NCBI GenBank assembly: GCA_035296965.1
Contig: DATGZX010000306.1
Coordinates: 1 to 46,554 of the forward strand
DNA: 46,554 nucleotides
Source: DATGZX01 sp035296965
Lineage (GTDB): Bacteria > Planctomycetota > Planctomycetia > Gemmatales > Gemmataceae
Direction: 5' to 3'
Part shown: positions 1-7,106 of the stretch, one piece after another
Position numbering within the stretch: position 1 is the first letter of the stretch
Layout: each line of letters begins with the position of its first letter
Position numbers and translations under genes: made by a program
Notes under the pieces: model-generated
The model's database searches: none
Told to the model about the DNA's origin: nothing
What the model saw: only the letters and a program-made list of their open reading frames with translations

Positions 1-12
1 AGCGTCGGGCAT
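1..12 (-). CDS. Start of a second kinase copy (partial, runs off window)
   Basis: The first 12 bases, read on the minus strand, encode Met-Pro-Asp-Ala, the same N-terminus as the Ser/Thr kinase that starts at 4839. The 150 bp upstream is also the same as upstream of that kinase. I infer that a paralogous kinase begins here and continues left of the window. Nothing beyond four codons can be seen. Confidence 0.6.
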
Positions 13-162
13 CGCACGCTCCTACTGGGGTGGCGGGCACAGGGCCCGCGGGACTTTTTCACGCTCGCCGGGGGAGTCCCTCGACGCGCTATAAGAAGTG
101 CGCCGGGCGAGCGGACCTGTCAGAAAAATGCCGGTTCAGTCAATGAATCCCTCGGCCTCCTG
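1..162. repeat. Left copy of a 162-bp direct repeat
   Basis: Bases 1-162 match 4828-4989 with only two visible mismatches, near 139-142. The repeat holds the kinase start codon, the whole upstream region and the last nine codons of the ECF sigma gene, here ending in Asp rather than Glu. The copies lie 4827 bp apart, so this is the junction of a tandem duplication of the kinase locus. The left end is cut by the window edge. Confidence 0.9.
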
Positions 163-515
163 GCGCGCATCTGTCCTTTGTAGATCTGCATCGAGTATTC
201 CAGGACCCAAAAGCTCATGAACGGATCGGGCTCCGACTGGTGCTCGATGAGGATGTACAGGGTGAGCGTGCGACGCCGGCCGCCGAGGCGGGTGCGATAA
301 AGCACGTCGAGCACGAGGTCTGACACCAGGTGGCGATAATCCGCGGCAATGTAGGTGGTCGGATCGACCGTCATGCGCTCGAGGTCCATGCAGGCCAAAT
401 GGGGCGTGCGTGTCAGGCCGAGCAGTTCGCGTGTGTTGCCGGGGCGCTGGAGTACGAGCTTCAGGCCGTTTTCGCGGAAGTGGCGGATGATTTCTTCGAT
501 GCCCGGTGCGGTCAT
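120..515 (-). pseudogene. Truncated Rpn-family recombination-promoting nuclease
   Basis: From the ATG at 515 the frame encodes about 118 residues resembling the N-terminal half of Rpn/transposase-31 family proteins of the PD-(D/E)XK nuclease superfamily. Visible family signs are an N-terminal IEEIIRHF helix, a DYRH segment near residue 51, and an IEHQSEPDP motif followed by VLEYSMQIYK. Similarity stops at about 162, where the sequence switches into the copied tail of the sigma factor gene. The frame then ends after 14 unrelated residues at 120. Full-length members are usually about 250-330 aa, so at least half is missing. Most likely a non-functional remnant truncated by the duplication that created the repeat. 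Confidence 0.7.
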
Positions 516-3500
516 GCACGTCCCTCGGCGAAACTGGTCTCCTGTAATGGCATCGACGCCAGATGGGTCCGGCACGACGGACTCCGACTCCGCTTCGTTC
601 CACGCCGCTCCGTCTACGCCCGTCGGCCTGCGCTCGCCCTTCCCTGTTTGGTTCAGCGGGAGGACTGAACTGCGGCCAGGCGAAACCCGTGGAACTGGAG
701 CCGAACCGACGGGGGGACCCCGGGCGGACCGCCGAACGGCAGTACCCGCCGACGGACCACCAGCACTCGCCGCGGAGCACCCGGTCCGGGGCCCCAACGG
801 TCACCTCAGGATCCACTCCGCCTGGCAACTCCTTGACGTACCAATCGCGACACCATTGCCACAGGTTGCCGTGCATATCGTGTAAGCCCCATTCGTTTGC
901 CGGGTAACTTCCCACGGCCGTAGTTCGTGCCAGGTATGGCCCCTGTGCCGCGCCGTTGTACGGACGATTGCCGATGAAGTTCGCTTGCGTGCTGTCAAGT
1001 GAATCGCCGAATGCCGTCGCCGTCTTGGTCCCCGCGCGACACGCATATTCCCACTGCGCTTCCGTCGGCAAACGATACTCCCAACCGGACAGCAAGCGCC
1101 CGGCGCTCCGCTCCTGCACCGTGAATCGCTGCGCAAACCGCGTGGCTTCTTCGTAATTCACTCCTTCCACCGGAAACCGCGACGTATCCATTCCTTGCAC
1201 TTTATCTTTGCCCTCTCCCCCTGCACAGAAATAACTCGGATCTGTCCCAATGAGCTGCTTCCACTCCCCTTGCGTCACGGCATACTTCGCCATCCAGAAG
1301 CCATGGGGAAACCAAACTTCCACCTGGTCTTCGTCATCTCTGCGTTCCGGCTCATCGGCCGGACTGCCCATCGTGAACTGGCCTGGCGGGCACCAGCAAA
1401 ACTTCATCTTCAGGCTATTGTCATCCCGCTCTTGCCCCGGCCGGGAACCGATGAAGCCCTGAGTTTTCGGAGTTGCAGGTTCGTCTTTCAGCAGCTGGCG
1501 GGAGGACTGAACTGCGGCCACACGGAACCCGCAGGATACGTCCCGAACCCACGAGCCGTACGGGCGGCGGCCCGCCGCACGGCACCACGTGCCGGCGTCG
1601 TTCCAGCCAATGCCGCGGAGTACCCGGGCCGAGGCCTCAACGGTCGCCTCAGGATCCTCTCCGCCTGGCAACTTCTTACCGTACCAATCGCGACACCATT
1701 GCCACACGTTGCCGTGCATGTCGTACAGCCCCCAAGCGTTCGCCGGGTAGCTCCCCACCCGGCACGTGCGACCAAGGCTCCCACCAAAGTTCGCCTGCGC
1801 GCTTTCAAGTTGATCGCCGAATGCCGTCGCCGTCTGGGTCCCCGCGCGACATGCATATTCCCACTGCCCTTCCGTCGGCAAACGATACTCCCAACCGGCA
1901 GGCAATCGCCTGGCGCTCCGTTCCTGCTTCGTGAACCGCTGCGCAAAGCTCGTGGCATCATCGTGGTTCACTTGTTCCACCGGAAACCGCGACGTATCCA
2001 TTCCTTGAACTTTATCTTTGCCCCTTCCCACTGCACAGAAACAACTCGGCTCGCTCCCCATGAGCTGCTTCCATTCTCCTTGCGTCACCGGATATTTCGC
2101 CATCCAGAAGCCATGGGGAAACTTAACTTCCACCTGGTCTTCGTCATCTCTGCGTTCCGGCTCGTTGGCCGGACTGCCCATCCTGAACTGGCCTGGCGGG
2201 CACCAGCAAAACTTCATCTTTAAGCTATTGTCGTCCCGCTCCTGACCTGGTTGGACACCCATGAAGCCCAGGGCTTTCGGAGTCGCGATCAGGGGAACAG
2301 AACCCTTGTTCTCCGCGTTAGAGGGGGTAACCGCTTGTGGATCCGTACCAGCAGTGGCAATTTCCTTGATCTCGGACTGAACTGCGGCCACGCGGAACCC
2401 GAGGAACCTGTCCCGTGAGGCCGGGTCGTTCCTACCGCGCTGCGCTGAGCCGCAGCGGAAGGCGCCGTTGTTGTCCCAGCTCCCGCCGCGGCGCACCCGG
2501 CCCAGGGTCCCGGTGGTCACCACCGGGTCTGTCCCTCCTGGCAGTTTGAATTGGTACAGGTCATAGCACCATTGCCAGACTTCCCCGTGCATGCCATGGA
2601 AGCCCCAACCATTCGCTTTCCGGGTCCCAACCGCGTGCGTCCGTCGATCGGAATTCCCCTCGTACCAGGCATAATCCTTCAACTCTTCCTCATCATCCCC
2701 AAATGAGAATCGACTTCTCGTCCCTGCGCGGCAAGCGTACTCCCATTGCGCTTCCGTCGGCAACGTGTACTCCCAGCTCAGCGGCAACCTTGCCGCTTGA
2801 TGGTCACGTTCCGTTAGCTTGCGACAGAATTGGATCGCTTCGTACCAACAAATGCTATCCATGGGAAAATCGGTCGTCTCAATTCCTCTCACCTGGTCCT
2901 TGCCTCCTCCATTCGCAGAGAAATGACTGATCTGGTCGGTCCCCATGATCTCTTGCCACTGCTGTTGCGTCACCGTGAACTTTCCCAGCCAAAATCCCTT
3001 CGTAAGTTTCACCTCCACCTGTTCGCTAGGCCACCGACTGGGCTCGTCCTTGGGGCTCCCCATCCTGAAACTCCCCGCCGGGCACCAACACATCTTCATT
3101 TTCAAACCGTTATCGTCCCGTTCCTGACCTGGTCGATTCCCTTGGAAGCCTTCGTTTGGCGTCTTCTCCAGCCGGGCCGTAACCACGATGTGGCCGCCGT
3201 CTTCAATCTGAATTTCCTCGCCAATAACTTTGACGCCGTCCTTGCTGGCCACGATCTTGTGCGTACCGGGTGGGACGCTGAGCTGGGCCTTCTTGCCGTC
3301 CGCGCCCCAGGTGACCGTAACTTTCTCGCCGTCCACCAAGACCTCGGCACCGGCCGGAAGGTTCTCCAGCACAATTGTGCCGTCCTTCGTCTTCACCTTG
3401 AGTACAGTGCTCGCCCACAGACCTGCGAACGCAAGTAGGAGGATGATGGCTCCGGCCAGCACTGCTCGTTTCTTCCCCCAGCGAGTCGTTGCCGACTTTG

Positions 3501-4839
3501 TCGCCAAATGCCTTTTTTTCATCTTCTCGACGACAGATACCGCGGCAGGCTCCAAGTCCTTGAATGGTTCTTCTGCGACCCGTGCGGCCGCATTTTTCTT
3601 GGCAGACAATAGCGCGGCGTCCACGGCCGGCGCCTTTACCTTGCTTGTGTCGCTCCCCATGGAGGTTGCCCTGGCTGGCGCCCCGACATCCTGTGGCGGC
3701 GGCAAAGTCCTGCCCGCAGCCGGCTTGCCTCCGGCTTTGGCAAACTGCACCAATGCCTGGGCCACCGCAACCGGCGTCTGATACCTCTTCGCCGGGTCCT
3801 TTGCCAACATCTGAGCAACGACGGCCGACAACTCGGGTGGCACATCCGAACGCAGCTCGTGGAGCAGGGGCGCCTCCTTTTCGATGTGCGCCAACACCAG
3901 CTTGACGACGGTCTCCTCCTGAAACGGCGGCCGGCCCGTCAGCAGGTAAAACAGCGTACACCCCAAACTGTAAATATCGGCCCGCGTGTCCGCCGTGCGT
4001 GCGTCGGTCGCCTGTTCCGGCGATACGTACTCCGGCGTGCCCATGAAGGAGTCCATCGCCGTCAGCCGGCCACTCTGGACTCCCGTGTCGCGTAAGCGCG
4101 CCAGGCCAAAATCGAGAATCTTCACCTGGCCGCGCGGCGTCAGCACCAGGTTGCCGGGCTTGATGTCGCGGTGTACCATCCCTTGCTCGAAAGCGTGTTG
4201 CAGTCCCAGGGCCGCTTGCCGCACATAGTGGCAGGCGTTCAGGATCGGCAGCCGCTCCCGCCCCCGCACGAGGTCGTCCAGGTTTTTCCCCTCTACATAT
4301 TCCATGACCAAAAGGTGCAAGCTGCCAACCTGGTCGGCGTCGAGGGCACGAACGATATTCGGATGGTCCAATTTGGCAGCAGTTCTTACCTCGCTGTGGA
4401 AACGCGGCAAGGCATCCGGGTGTGCCAGGACGCTGGGGTTGATTACCTTGATGGCGATCGGCCGGTCCATGACCTTGTGGACCGCCAGGTAGACCACGCC
4501 CATGCCGCCACGCCCCAGCTCGCGGACGATGCGATATTTCGCGTGGTTAACCAATTCCGCCGGCAGGTCGCTCGCAGGGGGAGAGGCCACCGGGTCTAGC
4601 GAAGCTCCCGTTCCACGCGCCAAGTTGGGCGACTTGCCCGGAGGAAGGGATGATCCGCCGGGCTTGGCTTCTCGGACCTTGCCGAGGAAAGAATCCGGCG
4701 GCTGGTTTTCGACGGCCTGGCGGCAGGCGCTGCAGGACTCCAGGTGGCTGGCGACGGCAACGGCCGCGGCTTCAGGCAGCTTGCCCAAGCCGAAGGCGGT
4801 CAATTGCTGCCGGGACGGGTGAATGGCAGCGTCGGGCAT
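136..4839 (-). CDS. Membrane Ser/Thr kinase with three FGE-sulfatase (SUMF1) domains
   Basis: The N-terminus has a zinc-finger-like HxxxCxxC (H32, C36, C39), as in anti-sigma factors. A Hanks-type kinase domain follows at about 100-370, with GRGGMGVVY, HRDIKPGN, DFGLAR and a GTPEYVSPEQ activation segment. One membrane helix lies near 458-478, then a PEGA-like stretch, then FGE/SUMF1 domains starting near 564, 859 and 1128. Each domain opens with PGQERDDN and ends at GFR(V/L)A. Expected role: a transmembrane signalling kinase with extracytoplasmic FGE-fold recognition modules. The gene lies 123 bp downstream of an ECF sigma gene. The C-terminus is odd. In unit 3 a run of six G at 711-716 appears one base short, and adding one base restores GFRLAAVQSSR and a stop at 653-655. 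As written, the ORF reads out of frame through the Rpn remnant to 136. The native protein is probably about 1395 aa. Confidence 0.9.
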   Translation of the reverse strand: MPDAAIHPSRQQLTAFGLGKLPEAAAVAVASHLESCSACRQAVENQPPDSFLGKVREAKPGGSSLPPGKSPNLARGTGASLDPVASPPASDLPAELVNHAKYRIVRELGRGGMGVVYLAVHKVMDRPIAIKVINPSVLAHPDALPRFHSEVRTAAKLDHPNIVRALDADQVGSLHLLVMEYVEGKNLDDLVRGRERLPILNACHYVRQAALGLQHAFEQGMVHRDIKPGNLVLTPRGQVKILDFGLARLRDTGVQSGRLTAMDSFMGTPEYVSPEQATDARTADTRADIYSLGCTLFYLLTGRPPFQEETVVKLVLAHIEKEAPLLHELRSDVPPELSAVVAQMLAKDPAKRYQTPVAVAQALVQFAKAGGKPAAGRTLPPPQDVGAPARATSMGSDTSKVKAPAVDAALLSAKKNAAARVAEEPFKDLEPAAVSVVEKMKKRHLATKSATTRWGKKRAVLAGAIILLLAFAGLWASTVLKVKTKDGTIVLENLPAGAEVLVDGEKVTVTWGADGKKAQLSVPPGTHKIVASKDGVKVIGEEIQIEDGGHIVVTARLEKTPNEGFQGNRPGQERDDNGLKMKMCWCPAGSFRMGSPKDEPSRWPSEQVEVKLTKGFWLGKFTVTQQQWQEIMGTDQISHFSANGGGKDQVRGIETTDFPMDSICWYEAIQFCRKLTERDHQAARLPLSWEYTLPTEAQWEYACRAGTRSRFSFGDDEEELKDYAWYEGNSDRRTHAVGTRKANGWGFHGMHGEVWQWCYDLYQFKLPGGTDPVVTTGTLGRVRRGGSWDNNGAFRCGSAQRGRNDPASRDRFLGFRVAAVQSEIKEIATAGTDPQAVTPSNAENKGSVPLIATPKALGFMGVQPGQERDDNSLKMKFCWCPPGQFRMGSPANEPERRDDEDQVEVKFPHGFWMAKYPVTQGEWKQLMGSEPSCFCAVGRGKDKVQGMDTSRFPVEQVNHDDATSFAQRFTKQERSARRLPAGWEYRLPTEGQWEYACRAGTQTATAFGDQLESAQANFGGSLGRTCRVGSYPANAWGLYDMHGNVWQWCRDWYGKKLPGGEDPEATVEASARVLRGIGWNDAGTWCRAAGRRPYGSWVRDVSCGFRVAAVQSSRQLLKDEPATPKTQGFIGSRPGQERDDNSLKMKFCWCPPGQFTMGSPADEPERRDDEDQVEVWFPHGFWMAKYAVTQGEWKQLIGTDPSYFCAGGEGKDKVQGMDTSRFPVEGVNYEEATRFAQRFTVQERSAGRLLSGWEYRLPTEAQWEYACRAGTKTATAFGDSLDSTQANFIGNRPYNGAAQGPYLARTTAVGSYPANEWGLHDMHGNLWQWCRDWYVKELPGGVDPEVTVGAPDRVLRGECWWSVGGYCRSAVRPGSPRRFGSSSTGFAWPQFSPPAEPNREGRAQADGRRRSGVERSGVGVRRAGPIWRRCHYRRPVSPRDVHDRTGHRRNHPPLPRKRPEARTPAPRQHTRTARPDTHAPFGLHGPRAHDGRSDHLHCRGLSPPGVRPRARRALSHPPRRPASHAHPVHPHRAPVGARSVHELLGPGILDADLQRTDARQEAEGFID
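678..774 (-). other. Hypervariable segment 3 of the kinase FGE array
   Basis: This is the variable C-terminal part of FGE unit 3, between an invariant CGCGGC (769-774) and the invariant 16-bp GGCCGCAGTTCAGTCC (minus strand, 662-677). Sequence on either side is close to that of unit 2, while this segment differs at most codons. It also contains the probable frameshift at 711-716. The layout fits a diversity-generating retroelement variable region, which is an inference. Confidence 0.5.
1520..1617 (-). other. Hypervariable segment 2 of the kinase FGE array
   Basis: This is the same position in FGE unit 2, bounded by invariant CGCGGC (1612-1617) and the invariant 16-bp block at 1504-1519. Compared with unit 3, many codons change at positions 1 and 2 while keeping a third-position C (for example GAC/TCC, GCC/GTC, TAC/TCC, TGC/CAC). 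Trp, Gly-Gly and Arg framework codons are unchanged. Confidence 0.5.
2390..2490 (-). other. Hypervariable segment 1 of the kinase FGE array
   Basis: This is the equivalent segment in FGE unit 1, bounded by CGCGGC (2485-2490) and the same invariant 16-bp block at 2374-2389. It contains GAC-AAC-AAC and AGG-AAC-GAC codon runs. Unit 1 is more diverged overall from units 2 and 3, so it is weaker evidence than the comparison of units 2 and 3. Confidence 0.4.
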
Positions 4840-4989
4840 CGCACGCTCCTACTGGGGTGGCGGGCACAGGGCCCGCGGGACTTTTTCACGCTCGCCGGGG
4901 GAGTCCCTCGACGCGCTATAAGAAGTGCGCCGGGCGAGCGGACCTGTCAGAAAAATGCCGGTTCACTCGATGAATCCCTCGGCCTCCTG
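4828..4989. repeat. Right copy of the 162-bp direct repeat
   Basis: This is the parental-looking copy. It spans the sigma factor C-terminal codons, the sigma-kinase intergenic region and the kinase start. The intergenic part presumably contains the kinase leader or promoter, so the left copy would give the second kinase the same control region. Confidence 0.9.
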
Positions 4990-5541
4990 TCGTAACCTGC
5001 TGAGCACACGCGACTTGGCGAGCCACACGGCGCCGACCGAGATGCCAAGTTCTGCCGCCACCTGCGCTGCTCCGACTTCGTCGAAGACGACGCGGCGAAA
5101 GGCGGCAAGGGTCGCCGGCTCGAACATCGGTTCTATCAGCTCCAGGAGCCGGCGCAGGACATGCTGGTCATGTTCCTGATCCCAGAGACGGCTCAGCTCG
5201 CTATTGGGGTCGCTGAGCTGCGCCAGCGGGCACTCGTCAAGGGGTGCCCCGAGCGCCCGGGGGCGTTTCTGCGCAGCGCGGTGGTGGGCCAGAACGCGGT
5301 GAACCGTGATGGTGCGCAGCCAACGGCGAAAAGAGCCGTTCCTCTGGCGCTGGAAACCAGGGAGTTCGCGGATCAGGACCTCCATGACGTCCTGGACGAT
5401 ATCCGCGGCCTCATCGCCGAGCCCCGGGTGCCGCAGCAGCCAGCGGCGGATGAGCGGCTGGTAAAGATCGTCGAGTCGCTGCCACGCTGCTTCGTCGGAC
5501 CCGGTCCGAAGTCGCTCCAGCAGGCTGACTGAAGTCTCCAT
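4963..5541 (-). CDS. ECF-family RNA polymerase sigma factor
   Basis: The 192-aa protein has region 2 at about residues 15-85, with the LGDEAADIVQDV segment and an aromatic/basic FRRWLRTIT. Region 4 lies at about 130-185 and holds a helix-turn-helix (AAQVAAELGISVGAVWLAKSR). These are the two domains of ECF sigma-70 factors, and the length is usual. GAGG lies seven bases before the ATG at 5541. The kinase downstream on the same strand carries an anti-sigma-like HxxxCxxC motif, so the pair probably forms a signalling unit in which the kinase controls this sigma factor. The last nine codons are duplicated at 134-162. Confidence 0.9.
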   Translation of the reverse strand: METSVSLLERLRTGSDEAAWQRLDDLYQPLIRRWLLRHPGLGDEAADIVQDVMEVLIRELPGFQRQRNGSFRRWLRTITVHRVLAHHRAAQKRPRALGAPLDECPLAQLSDPNSELSRLWDQEHDQHVLRRLLELIEPMFEPATLAAFRRVVFDEVGAAQVAAELGISVGAVWLAKSRVLSRLRQEAEGFIE

Positions 5542-6038
5542 GCGGACCTCGATCTGAACTCGGCATAGGACAACAACTTATACCCGCAGAGGAAGAGCTT
5601 TGCAAATTAAAAGCCGGACACCCCACAGACAGAGCGGGCTTGGAAAGACATAAGGGGCCGCCAACGGGAGTCTTTACTCTGACAAAACCGCGTCCAGTGG
5701 TTGGATGAAGAAAAAGGGTCGTCCCGACCCCTGGTTCGAGCCCCTTTGCAGCTGTTAACCCATTGTCTATCCTACTAAAATGACTGAGCTTGATTGGACA
5801 GCAAGACAGATCTGGGTGACACGGTCTGAGCGGAGCGAAGGGCGTGGCGAACTGACGGGAATCGCGTTCCTTCCGGGTTCGTCACACCCTTCGGAAGCCT
5901 CAGGGCGTGCCACCCAAAACACTCCCGATGTACGCACGCTGATATGGTGTGCAATGGCCGCCAACCGGCAGGACAAACAGCCTTGGCGGAGGATTGGAAT
6001 GCCTCATCGGCAGGCCCAGAGAAAGAAAGGAACTTTCC
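5542..6038. other. Intergenic region, no gene recognised
   Basis: This is a divergent intergenic stretch of about 500 bp upstream of both the sigma gene (minus) and the gene at 6039 (plus). It contains one copy of an imperfect direct repeat (5665-5695) and a small hairpin at 5716-5730 (GGGTCG, three-base loop, CGACCC). Frames open in this stretch do not resemble known proteins. Confidence 0.5.
5665..5695. repeat. Imperfect direct repeat, copy 1
   Basis: CGGGAGTCTTT followed by a short spacer and GACAAAAC matches 6813-6844 with a few mismatches and one single-base indel. The two copies bracket the gene at 6039-6794. It may be a short dispersed REP-type repeat. Confidence 0.5.
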
Positions 6039-6794
6039 ATGGCGGTCGATCCCCGAAAACGGCAAAAGAAGAAAGAGCAGCGCGAGGCCAAGCGGAAACT
6101 GAAACGGCACCAACTCGTCAAAGCAAAGAACGTGGGCGTGGGGGAGCAGTTGGCCCTCGCCGCGAAATACCCGGTTATCGATAGCTGGGTTACCACGGAC
6201 TTGTGGGACCAGGGCATGGGCTATGTCTGTCTGGCGCGGGAGTTGCCTAATGGCTCCGTGGGTTTCACCGTGTTCCTCGTCGATCGGTTCTGTTTGGGCG
6301 TGAAGAACGCGCTTGCCGCGATCAAAAGCCGCTTCGAATATGACACGCAGCTCCGGCAGATTCGCTCTCAATTCACCGTAACAGAGGTGTCCCCGGCGAC
6401 CGCCCGAAAATTCGTCGAAAGTGCTGTCGCCTACGCACAATCGTTAGGGTTCCCGCCGCATCCCGACTATCAAAAGGCGAAATTCATCTTCGGCGATATC
6501 AACCCCGCGGAAGCGACGGAAGAACTGGAGTTTGGCAAGGACGGCAAACCGTTCTTCATATCCGGCCCACACGATACGCCCCAGCGCTGCAAGCGCATCA
6601 TGGCGACCCTGGCACGCAACGCGGGCCCAGGCAAGTTTGATGCGATATTCCACCTCGGCAAGGGACTCTCGCTTTTGCCACACGACCCCCAGTCGGAGTC
6701 CATGGAATTGCTCGACCCGGAAGTGGACGAAGACCTCGATGGTGAAGAGGTCGGGCTGTCCGAAGACGAAGATGCGGTGGAGCGAGAAGATTGA
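6039..6794 (+). CDS. Conserved hypothetical protein with basic N-terminus and acidic tail
   Basis: I know no named family. The 251-aa protein starts with about 25 very basic residues (PRKRQKKKEQREAKRK), has a globular middle, and ends in an acidic tail rich in D and E. The start chosen is the ATG at 6039, with AAAGG nine bases upstream. An upstream in-frame start at 5949 would add residues of no recognisable type. The middle contains a WVTTDLW segment and GSVGFTVFLVDRFCLGVKNA, which look like a conserved fold rather than low-complexity sequence. No signal peptide or membrane helix is seen. It stands alone, bracketed by the repeats at 5665 and 6813, so it may be a mobile or cargo gene. Function unknown. 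Confidence 0.75.
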   Translation: MAVDPRKRQKKKEQREAKRKLKRHQLVKAKNVGVGEQLALAAKYPVIDSWVTTDLWDQGMGYVCLARELPNGSVGFTVFLVDRFCLGVKNALAAIKSRFEYDTQLRQIRSQFTVTEVSPATARKFVESAVAYAQSLGFPPHPDYQKAKFIFGDINPAEATEELEFGKDGKPFFISGPHDTPQRCKRIMATLARNAGPGKFDAIFHLGKGLSLLPHDPQSESMELLDPEVDEDLDGEEVGLSEDEDAVERED

Positions 6795-7106
6795 AGGCCG
6801 GGAAAAAGGGGTCGGGAGTCTTTTCTCCGGACAAAACTGCGCCCGGGGGTCGACCGCTTTTCAACCCCCGCGACTTCGCGGGATAGACTGAAATAACCTC
6901 CCTGTCCGCCGGGGTGCTTACGGGCCCCGGGATTCGACTCTGGTTACAACAACCCATTCACAACAATCTGCCAAGTCGCTGCACAGAGCTTTTCCTTGAG
7001 CCCTCGTCAGGGAGGCCGCAGAGAGAGTCGGAGAGAGACTTTGAGGTAGTCGCGAGTGGCGAGCTTTAGCGGGCGGCACCCGCCATGGCCATGAAGGCAA
7101 CCCCCG
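6795..7106. other. Intergenic region with terminator-like hairpin
   Basis: This stretch lies between convergent genes. It carries direct-repeat copy 2 at 6813-6844 and a hairpin at 6867-6882 (CCCGCGA, two-base loop, TCGCGGG) that could act as a terminator, although no T-run follows. No gene is seen. Confidence 0.5.
6813..6844. repeat. Imperfect direct repeat, copy 2
   Basis: This is the partner of 5665-5695. It shares CGGGAGTCTTT and GACAAAAC with small differences and lies just after the stop codon of the gene at 6039. Confidence 0.5.

Noticed and set aside
5775..6440. Minus-strand open frame opposite the gene at 6039
   Set aside because: It overlaps the better-supported plus-strand gene and shows no motif.
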